Assembly: GCA_020447005.1 (NCBI GenBank)
Contig: JAGRDO010000019.1
Span: 12,902-48,216, forward strand
Direction: 5' to 3'
Length of the DNA stretch: 35,315 nt
Source: Paracoccaceae bacterium
Lineage (GTDB): Bacteria > Pseudomonadota > Alphaproteobacteria > Rhodobacterales > Rhodobacteraceae
Part shown: piece by piece, positions 1-8,009 of the stretch
Position numbering within the stretch: the first letter of the stretch is position 1
How the letters are laid out: each line of letters opens with the position of its first letter
Made by a program: the position numbers and the translations under genes
Notes under the pieces: model-generated
Told to the model about the DNA's origin: nothing
The model's input: the letters and a program-made list of their open reading frames with translations, nothing else
The model's database searches: none

Positions 1-398
1 GGCAAGGCGATGTCGCGCAGGGTCGAACGGTTCAGATCCTCAAGGAACCGTTCTTCGGCGAAGCGCAGCCGCGCTTTCAGCCGGCAACAGCCATCGATGG
101 TGCAATCGCCGCCGGCAGGGCCGAAACATTCGACCAGCGACTGGCCCTGTTCGAGAAGTCGGACGACATTTCCAAGGCGTATGTCGGCGGGATCCTTGGA
201 AAGAACGGCGCCACCGCCAATGCCGCGGCGGGTCTCGACGATTCCGCCGCGGGCAAGTTGCTGCATGATCTTGGTCAGATGGTTGCGCGACAGGCCGAAC
301 TCTTCCGCCAGCTCCGCTGTCGAAAAGGCACTTTCCGGCGCGCTCGCCATGCGCATCAGCATGCGCAATCCGTAGTCGGTGAAGGATGTAAGACGCAT
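1..398 (-). CDS. nsrR: Rrf2-family NO-sensing repressor, NsrR-like (3' end off window)
   Basis: Predicted Rrf2-family winged-helix repressor with an NO-sensitive Fe-S cluster. The reverse-strand frame opens MRLTSFTDYGLRMLMRMA, followed by a helix-turn-helix (SRNHLTKIMQQLARGG) and the wing segment TRRGIGGGAVL, all typical of NsrR. Three candidate cluster cysteines lie in ECFGPAGGDC and DGCCRL. The spacing of the last two matches NsrR, while the first interval is longer than in the E. coli protein. About 132 codons are visible and the C-terminus lies left of the window. The ATG ends at 398. It is divergent from the globin/RIC/nnrS operon, and a palindrome at 417-439 lies between them, so autoregulation plus control of that operon is the natural reading. 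IscR or RirA is less likely, given the sequence and the NO-related neighbours. Confidence 0.85.
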   Translation of the reverse strand, partial: MRLTSFTDYGLRMLMRMASAPESAFSTAELAEEFGLSRNHLTKIMQQLARGGIVETRRGIGGGAVLSKDPADIRLGNVVRLLEQGQSLVECFGPAGGDCTIDGCCRLKARLRFAEERFLEDLNRSTLRDIAL

Positions 399-416
399 GC
401 CCGGTGCGCTCCATTA

Positions 417-439
417 AATCGGTATTTACAATACCTATT
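417..439. promoter_or_regulatory. Putative NsrR operator between nsrR and the NO-response operon
   Basis: A perfect 6-bp inverted repeat, GGTATT-tac-AATACC (421-435), is extended by AAT (417-419) and ATT (437-439), giving a 23-bp near-symmetric AT-rich site in GC-rich DNA. The architecture (two close half-sites, about 23 bp) fits Rrf2/NsrR operators. A TACAAT hexamer at 427-432, inside the site, could be the -10 of the plus-strand promoter, so bound repressor would block RNA polymerase. Assignment to NsrR is inferred from position and shape. Confidence 0.7.
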
Positions 440-484
440 AACAGGCCTACACAGAAATGCAAGCCGAACCTCAGGAGTGTAAAA

Positions 485-937
485 ATGCACGACGCCGCAG
501 GTGATGAGACGCTCGGGCGATCCGTCCGCCCGGCGATGACAAAGGCGCTTATGGCGCGGACGAACCTTGACGACGGCATCCTGACCGCGCTTGTCTACCG
601 CTTCTACGCACGGGTGCGCGCCGACGAGGTACTCGGCCCGATCTTCGAGACGCGAATCGTCGATTGGGCGCCGCATCTCGACCGGATGGTTGCGTTCTGG
701 TCCTCGGTCGCGCTGATGACCGGCCGCTACCACGGTGCACCGATGCCCGCGCATGTGGGCCTTCCGATCGAGTGGGAACATTTCGATCGCTGGCTGGACC
801 TCTTTCGCGAAACCGCGGCCGAGACCTGCCCAGCCGAAGGCGCCGCCCATGTCATTGCCTGCGCCGAAAGGATCGCACGTTCGCTGAACATGGCGGTCGA
901 GAACGCCAGGCCCCGAACCGTTCCGTCCCTTGCATGA
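485..937 (+). CDS. Group III truncated haemoglobin
   Basis: A 150-residue 2/2 haemoglobin, probably binding or detoxifying NO or O2 in the cytoplasm. The motif AHVGLPIEWEHFDRWLDLF (residues 89-107) is the group III signature, with the proximal haem ligand expected at His90. The B-helix FY pair is at residues 40-41, and the Trp72 region matches the family. The ATG at 485 is chosen because AGGAG (472-476) lies 8 nt upstream; the frame is open further upstream but would run through the operator. It is first in a plus-strand operon under the NsrR-type site, ahead of a hemerythrin and nnrS, which supports a nitrosative-stress role. Group III globins are usually about 130-150 aa, so it looks complete. 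Confidence 0.88.
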   Translation: MHDAAGDETLGRSVRPAMTKALMARTNLDDGILTALVYRFYARVRADEVLGPIFETRIVDWAPHLDRMVAFWSSVALMTGRYHGAPMPAHVGLPIEWEHFDRWLDLFRETAAETCPAEGAAHVIACAERIARSLNMAVENARPRTVPSLA

Positions 938-951
938 CCGGAGGAAGCAAC

Positions 952-1413
952 ATGAACGCCCCGCAAAGCCCTGCAGAACTCACCCGCTTCATCGAGACGC
1001 ATTATCACGCGCAGCACCGTATCCAGTTGCCGGCGCTCGCAAAGCTTGCCGAGAAGATCGAGGCCGTGCATTTCGGCGACGAACAGGTTCCCCAAGGGCT
1101 TTCGGATCTTCTCCACCGCATGATCGGAGAACTCGAGGTTCACATGAAGAAAGAGGAGCTTATCCTCTTTCCCGCCATTCGCAGTGCGGCGACAGGGCTC
1201 GGCGCGCCGGTTGCGGCGATGCGAAATGACCACGACGACCACGCATCCGACATTGCGCGGATCGGGCAACTGACGAACGGCCTGACCCCGCCCGACGACG
1301 CCTGCGCAAGCTGGACGCGTCTTTACGCCGAACTTGGCGACTTCATAAGCGAGCTGGAGGCGCATATCCGGCTTGAGAACGAGGTTCTGTTCCCGCAAGT
1401 CGAAACGGCGTAG
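952..1413 (+). CDS. RIC/YtfE-like hemerythrin-domain protein lacking the N-terminal ScdA domain
   Basis: A 153-residue four-helix di-iron protein resembling the C-terminal half of RIC proteins (YtfE/ScdA/DnrN), which repair Fe-S clusters or handle NO after nitrosative stress. Candidate ligands are His19, the HxxxE pair His64/Glu68 (HMKKE), His94 or His97 (NDHDDH) and the HxxxE pair His138/Glu142 (HIRLE). This matches the YtfE pattern. Full-length RIC is about 220 aa with an N-terminal cysteine-bearing ScdA_N (DUF542) domain, which is absent here. The ATG at 952 follows GGAGGAAG with good spacing, 14 nt after the globin stop. It is second gene of the NsrR-type operon. The exact reaction of the short form is unknown. 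Confidence 0.85.
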   Translation: MNAPQSPAELTRFIETHYHAQHRIQLPALAKLAEKIEAVHFGDEQVPQGLSDLLHRMIGELEVHMKKEELILFPAIRSAATGLGAPVAAMRNDHDDHASDIARIGQLTNGLTPPDDACASWTRLYAELGDFISELEAHIRLENEVLFPQVETA

Positions 1414-1420
1414 GCGCGCC

Positions 1421-1765
1421 ATGGCCGATCTGCATTTCCCGAAGCCGACAAAGACGCTTTTGGATCGCCGCCATGGCCTTGCACCCGGGGCCGAGGATGC
1501 CTTCCGCGCCTTCTCAATGTCGGTCTTCGCGGATGGTGCTCTTAGTCCTCGAACCAAGCAACTCATCGCCATTGCCGTCGCGCATGTCACGCAATGCCCC
1601 TGGTGTATCGAGGGGCACGTGAAGGCCGCGCGGCGCGAGGGTGCGACGGGCGAAGAGATCATGGAAGCGATCTGGGTCGCCGCGGAAATGCGCGCCGGCG
1701 CCGCCTGGGCACATTCGCTCAGGGCGGTTGAACTTCTTGATGACACCGGGACGGAAGGCGCCTGA
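1421..1765 (+). CDS. AhpD-like carboxymuconolactone decarboxylase-family protein
   Basis: A 114-residue all-helical protein of the CMD/AhpD family. The redox motif CPWCIEGH (Cys59, Cys62, His66) is the peroxidase-type CxxC-x3-H of AhpD-like proteins, so a thiol-disulfide peroxidase or reductase role is likely. It could act against peroxide or peroxynitrite, although that is inference from the operon. The start is 7 nt after the hemerythrin stop. The stop overlaps the next ATG (TGATG at 1763-1767), indicating translational coupling. Length is normal for single-domain members. The true substrate is not known. Confidence 0.82.
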   Translation: MADLHFPKPTKTLLDRRHGLAPGAEDAFRAFSMSVFADGALSPRTKQLIAIAVAHVTQCPWCIEGHVKAARREGATGEEIMEAIWVAAEMRAGAAWAHSLRAVELLDDTGTEGA

Positions 1766-2175
1766 TGCCCGAACGACCGCCCGTTCCAGACGATCCGGCA
1801 GAGCGGATCCGCATCAAGCGGATCTATCGCGCGGCACGCGTCTCCGACGGAAAGCGGATCCTGGTCGACCGCCTCTGGCCGCGCGGCGTCGCGAAGGATC
1901 GCGCACGGCTTTTTTCCTGGTGCCGTGAGATCGCGCCAAGCGACGAATTGCGGCACTGGTATCACGCCCATCCCGACTGCTGGGCAGACTTCGCTTCGCG
2001 CTATCGCGATGAGCTTTCGGCGAAAAGCGACCTGACACGCGACCTTGCCCGACATGCGGGTGACGGCGTCGTCACGCTTCTCTATGCGTCGAAGGACGAG
2101 GCGAACAACAACGCAGTTGTGCTCAGGGATGTCCTGCGCCAATTGTTGGAAAAACAGGAGAACCGGGATGATTGA
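1765..2175 (+). CDS. DUF488 family protein (YeaO-like)
   Basis: A 136-residue DUF488 protein. Recognisable segments are RIKRIYRAARVSDGKRILVDRLWPRG near the N-terminus (shown across residues ~12-37), LFSWCREIAPSDELRHWY in the middle and VTLLYASKDEANNNA toward the C-terminus, all characteristic of the family. The biochemical function is not established. It starts inside the stop of the preceding gene and its own end overlaps the next gene by 8 bp, so it is an integral member of the NO-response operon. DUF488 genes are found near haem, nitrite and stress functions in many proteobacteria, but no activity can be assigned. Confidence 0.85.
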   Translation: MPERPPVPDDPAERIRIKRIYRAARVSDGKRILVDRLWPRGVAKDRARLFSWCREIAPSDELRHWYHAHPDCWADFASRYRDELSAKSDLTRDLARHAGDGVVTLLYASKDEANNNAVVLRDVLRQLLEKQENRDD

Positions 2176-3190
2176 TCAAGCTAGTGGGAAGCCCTTGCGC
2201 AATCCCCTCTGCGACCTTCTTGGATGCGACGTTCCGATCCTTCTCGCCGGCATGGGCGGCGTGTCGCACTGGGAACTCGCAGCGGCGGTGGCCAACGCGG
2301 GGGGATACGGCATCCTTGGCATGGTGCGCGAAAGCCCGGCGCTGATCGCCGCGGAGGTGACGGCGCTGAAAGCCGCGACCGACCGGGCCTTCGCCGTGAA
2401 CGTGATCCCTTCGGCGACCGAGCCGCGCCTGCTTGAAACCCAGATCGACCGTTGCCTTGACCTTGGCGTTCCCGCCTTCAGCTTCTTCTGGGACGTGATG
2501 CCAGACGTCGTGGCACGCGTGAAGAAGGCGGGGTGCCTTGTCCTTCATCAGGTCGGCACGGTCGAGGCGGCGCGGATGGCCGAGGATGCGGGGGCTGACG
2601 TGATCATCGCTCAGGGTGTCGAGGCCGGCGGCCATGTCCACGGCCGCAGTCCCGTCTTCGCGCTCACGCAGGCGATCCTTGATGCCGTCAGGGTTCCGGT
2701 CGTTGCCTCGGGGGGGCTGGCCACCGGCGCCGACCTCGCGAAAGCCTTGTCGATGGGCGCGGCCGGCATCCAGTGCGGCACCGCCTTTCTTGCGACCGAC
2801 GAGAGCTTCGCCCATCCCTACCACAAGGCGCGGATCGTCGAGGCAGCCGGGACAGACACCGTTCTGACGGACGTCTTCGTCCTCAACTGGCCGAAGGGTG
2901 CGGCGGTGAGGGTGATCGCGAACAGCGTGACCGAAAGTCTGGGCGGCGCCTATCTTGGCCATGATCCCGATGCCCTGCCGCGCGAGGCGATCGCCTGGGA
3001 CGACGATCAGCCGCGCCTGCGCTTCAGCACGGATTCGCCGCTCAGGACCACGACCGGCGATCTTGAGGCAATGGCGCTCTATGCCGGGACCGGCGCCGGC
3101 ACGATCGGCGATATCGTGCCCGCGGCGCAGCGGATCGCAGAGATCGTGGCGGGGGCTTGCGATGCCCTGGATCGCAAGGGGGTGGCATGA
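2168..3190 (+). CDS. Nitronate monooxygenase family flavoprotein
   Basis: A 340-residue FMN-dependent TIM-barrel protein of the nitronate monooxygenase (2-nitropropane dioxygenase) family, which oxidises alkyl nitronates to carbonyl compounds with release of nitrite. Evidence is the N-terminal PILLAGMGGVSHWELAAAV, the central IIAQGVEAGGHVHG with the family's conserved histidines, VPVVASGGLATGADLAKAL and GAAGIQCGTAFLAT (phosphate-binding end of the barrel). The ATG at 2168 has AGGAGAA just upstream and overlaps the DUF488 stop by 8 bp. Its place in an NsrR-type operon suggests disposal of nitrated or nitronate by-products of NO stress; that role is inferred. Enoyl-reductase (FabK-like) relatives are an alternative. 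Confidence 0.85.
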   Translation: MIDQASGKPLRNPLCDLLGCDVPILLAGMGGVSHWELAAAVANAGGYGILGMVRESPALIAAEVTALKAATDRAFAVNVIPSATEPRLLETQIDRCLDLGVPAFSFFWDVMPDVVARVKKAGCLVLHQVGTVEAARMAEDAGADVIIAQGVEAGGHVHGRSPVFALTQAILDAVRVPVVASGGLATGADLAKALSMGAAGIQCGTAFLATDESFAHPYHKARIVEAAGTDTVLTDVFVLNWPKGAAVRVIANSVTESLGGAYLGHDPDALPREAIAWDDDQPRLRFSTDSPLRTTTGDLEAMALYAGTGAGTIGDIVPAAQRIAEIVAGACDALDRKGVA

Positions 3191-3894
3191 CCGACGATCC
3201 CGACAATTTCCCCGGCCGCAGCGGCTTTTCCTCGCCGCCCTGCTTTGCCGCCGACATAGCACCGGACTATTTCGATCCGCTGGCGGTGGATCCCGAACAG
3301 GCCCGTGACGTCGCCCGCTGGCGCAAGGCCGAGCGGGCGCGGCTGCGCGCCGAACGCCAGGACATCACGGTTGCCGACCGGCAGGCGATTGGCGCGGCGC
3401 TGATCGCGCATCTGCGCGAGGTGCTGCGGGAAAGATCAGGCGGCGCGCGCGGTTGGGTCTTCTCTGCCTATTGGCCGATCAAGGGCGAACCCGACCTGCG
3501 CCCGTTGATGGCGGAACTGCACGCGGATGGCGTGACCGTCGCGCTGCCAATCGTCGAAACCAAGGCGGCCCCCCTGACCTTCCGCCGCTGGTCGCCCGAT
3601 ACGAAGATGGTGCGCGGCGACTGGAACATCCCCGTGCCGCCACCCGACGCACCCGAGGTTACGCCCGAAATCGCCCTCGCGCCGCTTGTCGGCTGGACAG
3701 CGGAAGGCTACCGGCTCGGCTATGGCGGCGGCTATTTCGACCGGACGCTGGCGGCGCTGAAACCCCGGCCCTTGGTGATCGGGATCGGGTTTGAATCCGC
3801 CCGTCTCCAGACCATCTTTCCACAACCGCACGATATCCCGCTCGACCTCATCTTGACCGAGAGGGGAATACGGGCAGAACGGACAAGGGAATGA
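3187..3894 (+). CDS. 5-formyltetrahydrofolate cyclo-ligase family protein
   Basis: A 235-residue protein of the 5-FTHF cyclo-ligase family (ATP-dependent conversion of 5-formyl-THF to 5,10-methenyl-THF). The hallmark YRLGYGGGYFDRTL loop (ATP/phosphate binding) is present, with SAYWPIKGEPDLRPL and VALPIVETKAAPLTFRRW upstream. An N-terminal extension of about 45 residues precedes the usual domain start (RWRKAERARLRAERQ). It begins ATGA-overlapped with the nitronate monooxygenase stop and its own stop overlaps the nnrS ATG, so the folate gene is translationally locked into the NO operon. This is unusual, because the enzyme is normally housekeeping. A paralogue elsewhere in the genome may carry the general folate role. 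Confidence 0.87.
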   Translation: MTDDPDNFPGRSGFSSPPCFAADIAPDYFDPLAVDPEQARDVARWRKAERARLRAERQDITVADRQAIGAALIAHLREVLRERSGGARGWVFSAYWPIKGEPDLRPLMAELHADGVTVALPIVETKAAPLTFRRWSPDTKMVRGDWNIPVPPPDAPEVTPEIALAPLVGWTAEGYRLGYGGGYFDRTLAALKPRPLVIGIGFESARLQTIFPQPHDIPLDLILTERGIRAERTRE

Positions 3895-5099
3895 CGACGA
3901 CAGCAGAGCAGATGCGGGCATGGCGCGGCCCCGCGATTCTGAGTTTCGGGTTCCGGCCCTTCTTTCTCGGTGCGGCAGTTTGGGCGGCACTTGCCATGAC
4001 GCTCTGGGTCCTTGCCTTGTCGGGCGCCTATGTCCTGCCGACCGCCTTCGATCCGGTCAGCTGGCATGCGCATGAATTCCTCTTCGGCTATGTCTCGGCG
4101 GTCATCGCCGGTTTTCTGCTTACCGCGGTTCCCAACTGGACCGGGCAGCTGCCGATCGTCGGCTGGCCGCTTGGCGGGCTTTTCGCGCTCTGGGTCACCG
4201 GCCGCGCGGTGGTCCTTTGTTCGGCCGGCCTGCCGCCCGTCGCGGTTGCGGCCGCCGATCTTGCCATGCCGGTGGCGCTGACCGGCTTTCTCGCGCGCGA
4301 GATCATCGCCGGCCGCAACTGGCGCAACCTGATCGTGCTCGTCATGCTCGGCACCTTCACACTCGCCAATGCGGTCTTTCACTGGGAAGCGGCGCAAGGC
4401 GCCTATGCCGCCGAGGGCTACGGGCTCAGGACCGGCCTCGGCGCGACCCTGATGCTGATCGGGCTCATCGGCGGGCGCATCGTTCCGTCCTTCACCCGGA
4501 ACTGGCTGGTGCGCCTGGGGCCGGGACGGCTGCCGGTGCCGCCGATGCAACGCTTCGACAAGATCGCACTGCTGGCGCTGTTCATCGCGCTTTGCGCCTG
4601 GGTCGCGGCGCCGGACATGCAGGCGACGGCAGCGACGCTGCTGGTCGCGGGGGGGCTGCATCTTGCCCGGCTCGCAAGATGGGCGGGCAATCGGACGCGG
4701 GCCGAACCGCTGCTGTGGATCCTCCATGTCGGCTATCTGTTCCTGCCGCTTGGCGCCATCACCCTTGCCGCGTCAATCCTTCTGCCCGGCCTATTCGGCG
4801 GCGCGGCGGCGCTGCACCTCTGGATGGCGGGCGCTGCCGGAACGATGACGCTTGCGGTCATGACCCGCGCGACGCTTGGCCATACCGGTCAGGCGCTGAC
4901 GGCGGGCAAGGGCACTGTCGGGCTGTATCTGAGCCTGCTGACGGCGGTTCTGGCACGCCTTGCCGCAGGTCTTTGGCCAGATCATGCAACGCTGCTGCAC
5001 ACGCTGGCAGCACTTGCATGGATTGCTGCCTTCAGCGGCTTCGCGCTGGTGTTCGGTCCGGCGATCCTGCGTCGTCGCGTCCGGGACTTAGCCGCATGA
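3891..5099 (+). CDS. nnrS: NnrS family haem-copper membrane protein
   Basis: A 402-residue polytopic inner-membrane protein with about a dozen hydrophobic segments. NnrS is a haem- and copper-containing protein that relieves nitrosative stress and accompanies denitrification. The N-terminal GFRPFFLGAAVWAAL, WHAHEFLFGYVSAVIAGFLLTAVPNWTG region (histidines around residues 60-65) and the RIVPSFTRNWL and MTRATLGHTG segments are family hallmarks. The start overlaps the preceding stop (ATGA). It is last in the NO-response operon. The next 133 bp lead to a convergent gene, and no clear terminator was found there. Confidence 0.93.
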   Translation: MTTTAEQMRAWRGPAILSFGFRPFFLGAAVWAALAMTLWVLALSGAYVLPTAFDPVSWHAHEFLFGYVSAVIAGFLLTAVPNWTGQLPIVGWPLGGLFALWVTGRAVVLCSAGLPPVAVAAADLAMPVALTGFLAREIIAGRNWRNLIVLVMLGTFTLANAVFHWEAAQGAYAAEGYGLRTGLGATLMLIGLIGGRIVPSFTRNWLVRLGPGRLPVPPMQRFDKIALLALFIALCAWVAAPDMQATAATLLVAGGLHLARLARWAGNRTRAEPLLWILHVGYLFLPLGAITLAASILLPGLFGGAAALHLWMAGAAGTMTLAVMTRATLGHTGQALTAGKGTVGLYLSLLTAVLARLAAGLWPDHATLLHTLAALAWIAAFSGFALVFGPAILRRRVRDLAA

Positions 5100-5232
5100 C
5101 GGATCCGATTGCGGCAACCGGCGGTGTCGGATTGCCTGTTTCGGCGGCGGTCAGGTTGCAGCCGGTCACGCATTTGACAGGTGCCGTCACCTTCAATGCG
5201 TCCATTTCCCTTCTTCCCGACCCGATTGCATT

Positions 5233-6075
5233 TCAGCACACCGTTTGAAAACGCTCGACAATTATTCCGAGAACTTCGTCCGGTGGCCGCTTCCACCAAT
5301 TGTCCGCCGAAAAAATCTCGACTTCGCACGGGCCCTTGTATCCGGCGTCTTCCACGGCGCGACGGAGGGATTTCAGGTCGGCTACACCATCGCCCATCAT
5401 CCCGCGGTCGAGCAGCATGTGAGATGTGTCTTCCAACCAGTCGCAAAGGTGAAAGCCAAAGATGCGACCGGTTGACTCCTTGATGGCCGCGGGCAACGTC
5501 CGATCCCACCACACGTGGTAGACATCGATGGCGATACCCACATTGGGCGCATCTATTTCGCGACAGATCTCCAGGGCGTCCCGCACGGTGAAGAGACAGG
5601 TCCGGTTGCCGCCAAACATGGGGTTGAGCGGCTCAAGCGCCAGTTTGATGCCGGTTTGCACCGCATATTCCGCATGGTGGGCGACCCGTTCGGTCAACCG
5701 TTTCCGGCTGTCTTCCAAACCCAAGGTCCCCGGCTCCGTACCACCGGTCACGATCGTCAGGGAAGGCGCGCCAAGCTCTGCGGCCAAGTCGATCGAAGCC
5801 CTGATTTCGTCGTCGCTTCCGGCCTCGCGACCGGTCAGGTACGGCGTGCGGCACAGGCCGGCGACTTCCATTCCTGCGGCACGCACGCGATAGCCGATCT
5901 CGAACGCGCGGGTTCCGAGTTCGCGACGCCAGAAGACAATGCCGCCATAACCGCGTGCCGCGCAGGCGTCGATCACCTGTTCAGGGGACCAGCCTGCCCC
6001 TTGCCCCTCAAGGTTATGCCCCAGCGTGGCCGTGTTCAGCGCAAGGGCAGAGCGATCCTTTGAAAAATCCCGCAT
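5233..6075 (-). CDS. Sugar phosphate isomerase/epimerase-like TIM-barrel protein
   Basis: A 280-residue protein of the xylose isomerase-like (AP_endonuc_2) superfamily. Such proteins are divalent-metal TIM barrels that isomerise, epimerise or dehydrate sugars and related polyols. Metal-ligand type motifs are LALEPLNP (Glu), GIAIDVYHVWWD (Asp, His), FGFHLCDW (His) and PCEVEIFS (Glu). It is the last gene of a minus-strand operon, with its ATG overlapping the stop of the DUF993 gene (TGATG). The pairing with DUF993 suggests the two act on successive intermediates. The substrate cannot be assigned. Confidence 0.82.
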   Translation of the reverse strand: MRDFSKDRSALALNTATLGHNLEGQGAGWSPEQVIDACAARGYGGIVFWRRELGTRAFEIGYRVRAAGMEVAGLCRTPYLTGREAGSDDEIRASIDLAAELGAPSLTIVTGGTEPGTLGLEDSRKRLTERVAHHAEYAVQTGIKLALEPLNPMFGGNRTCLFTVRDALEICREIDAPNVGIAIDVYHVWWDRTLPAAIKESTGRIFGFHLCDWLEDTSHMLLDRGMMGDGVADLKSLRRAVEDAGYKGPCEVEIFSADNWWKRPPDEVLGIIVERFQTVC

Positions 6076-7226
6076 CAGCCAACGCCATGCATCGCCAGCA
6101 ACCTTTTCATCCGGGAAACGGCAAGGTCAGGGTCACGCAGCAATCCGCAGCTATCGGCAAGGCGGAACGCTTCGGTAAAATAGGGAAGCGGCCGCATCGC
6201 CTGCGCACCGTTCAGCATGACGAAATGGGTCTGGAACCCGTTCAGCCAGGCCATGAACACGACACCTGTTTTGTAGAATTGCGTCGGTGCACGGAAAATC
6301 AGCCGAGCGAGCGGAACTGTCGGGTCCAGCGTGGCCCGGAACCCTTCGATGTTCCCCTGCCCCAGTTGGGCCACCGCATGCGCCGCGGCAGGCGCCAGCG
6401 GATCGAATATCCCCAACAATGCGTGAGAAAAGCCTTGCCCGTCGCCCTGGATCAGTTCCGGATAGTTGAAATCGTCACCAGTATACATGCGCACGCCATC
6501 TGGCAGACGGCGGCGCAGCATGACTTCCTTGTCCTTGTCGAGCAGGGAAATCTTGATGCCATCGACCTTGGCGGCATTGGCTTCGATAATGGCGACGACC
6601 GTTTCCAAGGCGCTGTCGAAGTCGCTGCTGCCCCAATACCCGGCAAGGGCGGGGTCGAACATTTCGCCCAGCCAATGCAGGATCGCGGGGTGGTCACAGG
6701 CGTTCAGAAGCTGACTGTATAACGCGATGTAGTCATCCGGCCCCGAGGCAACACGCGCCATGGCGCGACTGGCCATGAGGATTACCCGCGCGTCCAGTGC
6801 CTGTATCGCGTCAAGCTGTTCCATATAGGCGCGCCTGACGTCTTCGACGTCGCGCGCCGCAGACGGGTCCAGATGATCGGTGCCGCAGCCGTTGGCGACC
6901 AGAGCATCGGGCAGTTCAGACCGCGTCCGGCGGATAAGTTCCAGCGCGCCGTTCCAGTCCAGCCCCATGCCGCGCTGTGCCGTGTCCATTGCCTCGGCGA
7001 TGCCAAGGCCCAGCCCGTGGAGATGATGGCGGAAGCGCATCGTCGCTTCCCAGTCGACCGTCGCGGGGCCGGACGGGTCATTGCCGGTGAACGGATCGGC
7101 AACGACATGTGCCGCCGAATACACGATGCGAGCCGGATCAGCGGGAAGCCTTGCTTCGGGCAGAGGCTGGCCGACAAGCGTGTAGTCGTTCAATTTGCCG
7201 GTGCCATCGGGAAGAGCAATTTTCAT
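6075..7226 (-). CDS. DUF993 family, dihydrodipicolinate synthase-like aldolase
   Basis: A 383-residue protein of the DUF993 group, which sits in the dihydrodipicolinate synthase/N-acetylneuraminate lyase (class I aldolase) superfamily. The segment VDGIKISLLDKD carries a lysine in the position expected for the Schiff base on a barrel strand. The stretches RIVYSAAHVVADPF and NGCGTDHLDP are at the substrate end. No member has an activity known to me. It lies 12 bp after an SDR gene and overlaps the isomerase downstream. By context it would cleave or form a carbon-carbon bond in a keto intermediate produced by the upstream dehydrogenases; this is inference. Confidence 0.8.
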   Translation of the reverse strand: MKIALPDGTGKLNDYTLVGQPLPEARLPADPARIVYSAAHVVADPFTGNDPSGPATVDWEATMRFRHHLHGLGLGIAEAMDTAQRGMGLDWNGALELIRRTRSELPDALVANGCGTDHLDPSAARDVEDVRRAYMEQLDAIQALDARVILMASRAMARVASGPDDYIALYSQLLNACDHPAILHWLGEMFDPALAGYWGSSDFDSALETVVAIIEANAAKVDGIKISLLDKDKEVMLRRRLPDGVRMYTGDDFNYPELIQGDGQGFSHALLGIFDPLAPAAAHAVAQLGQGNIEGFRATLDPTVPLARLIFRAPTQFYKTGVVFMAWLNGFQTHFVMLNGAQAMRPLPYFTEAFRLADSCGLLRDPDLAVSRMKRLLAMHGVG

Positions 7227-7238
7227 GGCAAGGGTCCT

Positions 7239-8009
7239 TCAGAAGCGCGGAACAAGCATGCCGGCATCCGCCGATATGGCCTGTCCGGTCGTGTACGGAA
7301 ATTTTCCGGAAGCAAGCGAAGCAATGATGCCGCCCACGTCCTCGGGTTGCCCGACGCGCGGGATCAGGGTCAGGCCCGATTTTGCGCGGTCTTCATATTG
7401 TGCAATCACCGGCGCGGTCATTTCGGTGGCGATCAGGCCCGGTTGCACGTCGTAGACCGCGACGTTCTCGCGCCCCAGACGCACGGCCCAGACCTTGGAA
7501 GCCATCGCGGCGGCCGCCTTGGACACACAATATTCCGAACGGGGCTCGGCGACCGCGACAGCATTGGAAGAGGTGACGTTTACAACGCTGTGAAACAGCG
7601 CCGCATCACGTTCGCGGGCGACAAGGCGGCGGGCAAAGGCCTGGGTGAGGAAGAAACAAGCCTTCGTGTTCACCGCAAGGCAACGGTCATAGCTGGCCTC
7701 TGAAACGTCCAACGGGTCTCCACGCTGCATCACGCCGACGCCCGCGTTGTTGACCAATGTCGTCAGGGGGCCAAGCGCGTCTTCGATGTCGGCCAGGACC
7801 GCGTCGTGCCGCGCATGATCGGTCACATCAAACGGCGCGGCAACCACGCGGGCGCCGTGCGCCTTCACGGTCTCGACCGCCGCCCGAAGCTCGTCATCAT
7901 CGGCGGGGCCGTTAAGCGCGACGGCAAACCCCTCGCGGGCCAGCGCCACCGCACTTGCCAGACCGATGCCCCGGCTGGATCCGGTGATCAAGGCAACCTG
8001 CCCGCTCAT
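7239..8009 (-). CDS. Short-chain dehydrogenase/reductase (3-oxoacyl reductase-like)
   Basis: A 256-residue classical SDR. It has the nucleotide-binding TGSSRGIG (residues ~9-16), the NNAG motif, a catalytic serine in VNVTSSNAV and the YCVSK Tyr/Lys pair. The fold resembles 3-ketoacyl-ACP reductases. In this setting it could oxidise a hydroxyl next to a thioester or a sugar hydroxyl, NAD(P)-dependent and cytoplasmic. Its ATG overlaps the stop of the acyl-CoA dehydrogenase (ATGA), placing it second in the operon driven from 9151. Confidence 0.85.
   Translation of the reverse strand: MSGQVALITGSSRGIGLASAVALAREGFAVALNGPADDDELRAAVETVKAHGARVVAAPFDVTDHARHDAVLADIEDALGPLTTLVNNAGVGVMQRGDPLDVSEASYDRCLAVNTKACFFLTQAFARRLVARERDAALFHSVVNVTSSNAVAVAEPRSEYCVSKAAAAMASKVWAVRLGRENVAVYDVQPGLIATEMTAPVIAQYEDRAKSGLTLIPRVGQPEDVGGIIASLASGKFPYTTGQAISADAGMLVPRF

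Noticed and set aside
727-2142. A 471-codon minus-strand frame opposite the globin, RIC, AhpD-like and DUF488 genes
   Set aside because: It crosses four recognisable genes and has no recognisable protein features.
5100-5232. Possible terminator between nnrS and the isomerase gene
   Set aside because: Only short imperfect inverted repeats and no T-tract, so it is not supported.
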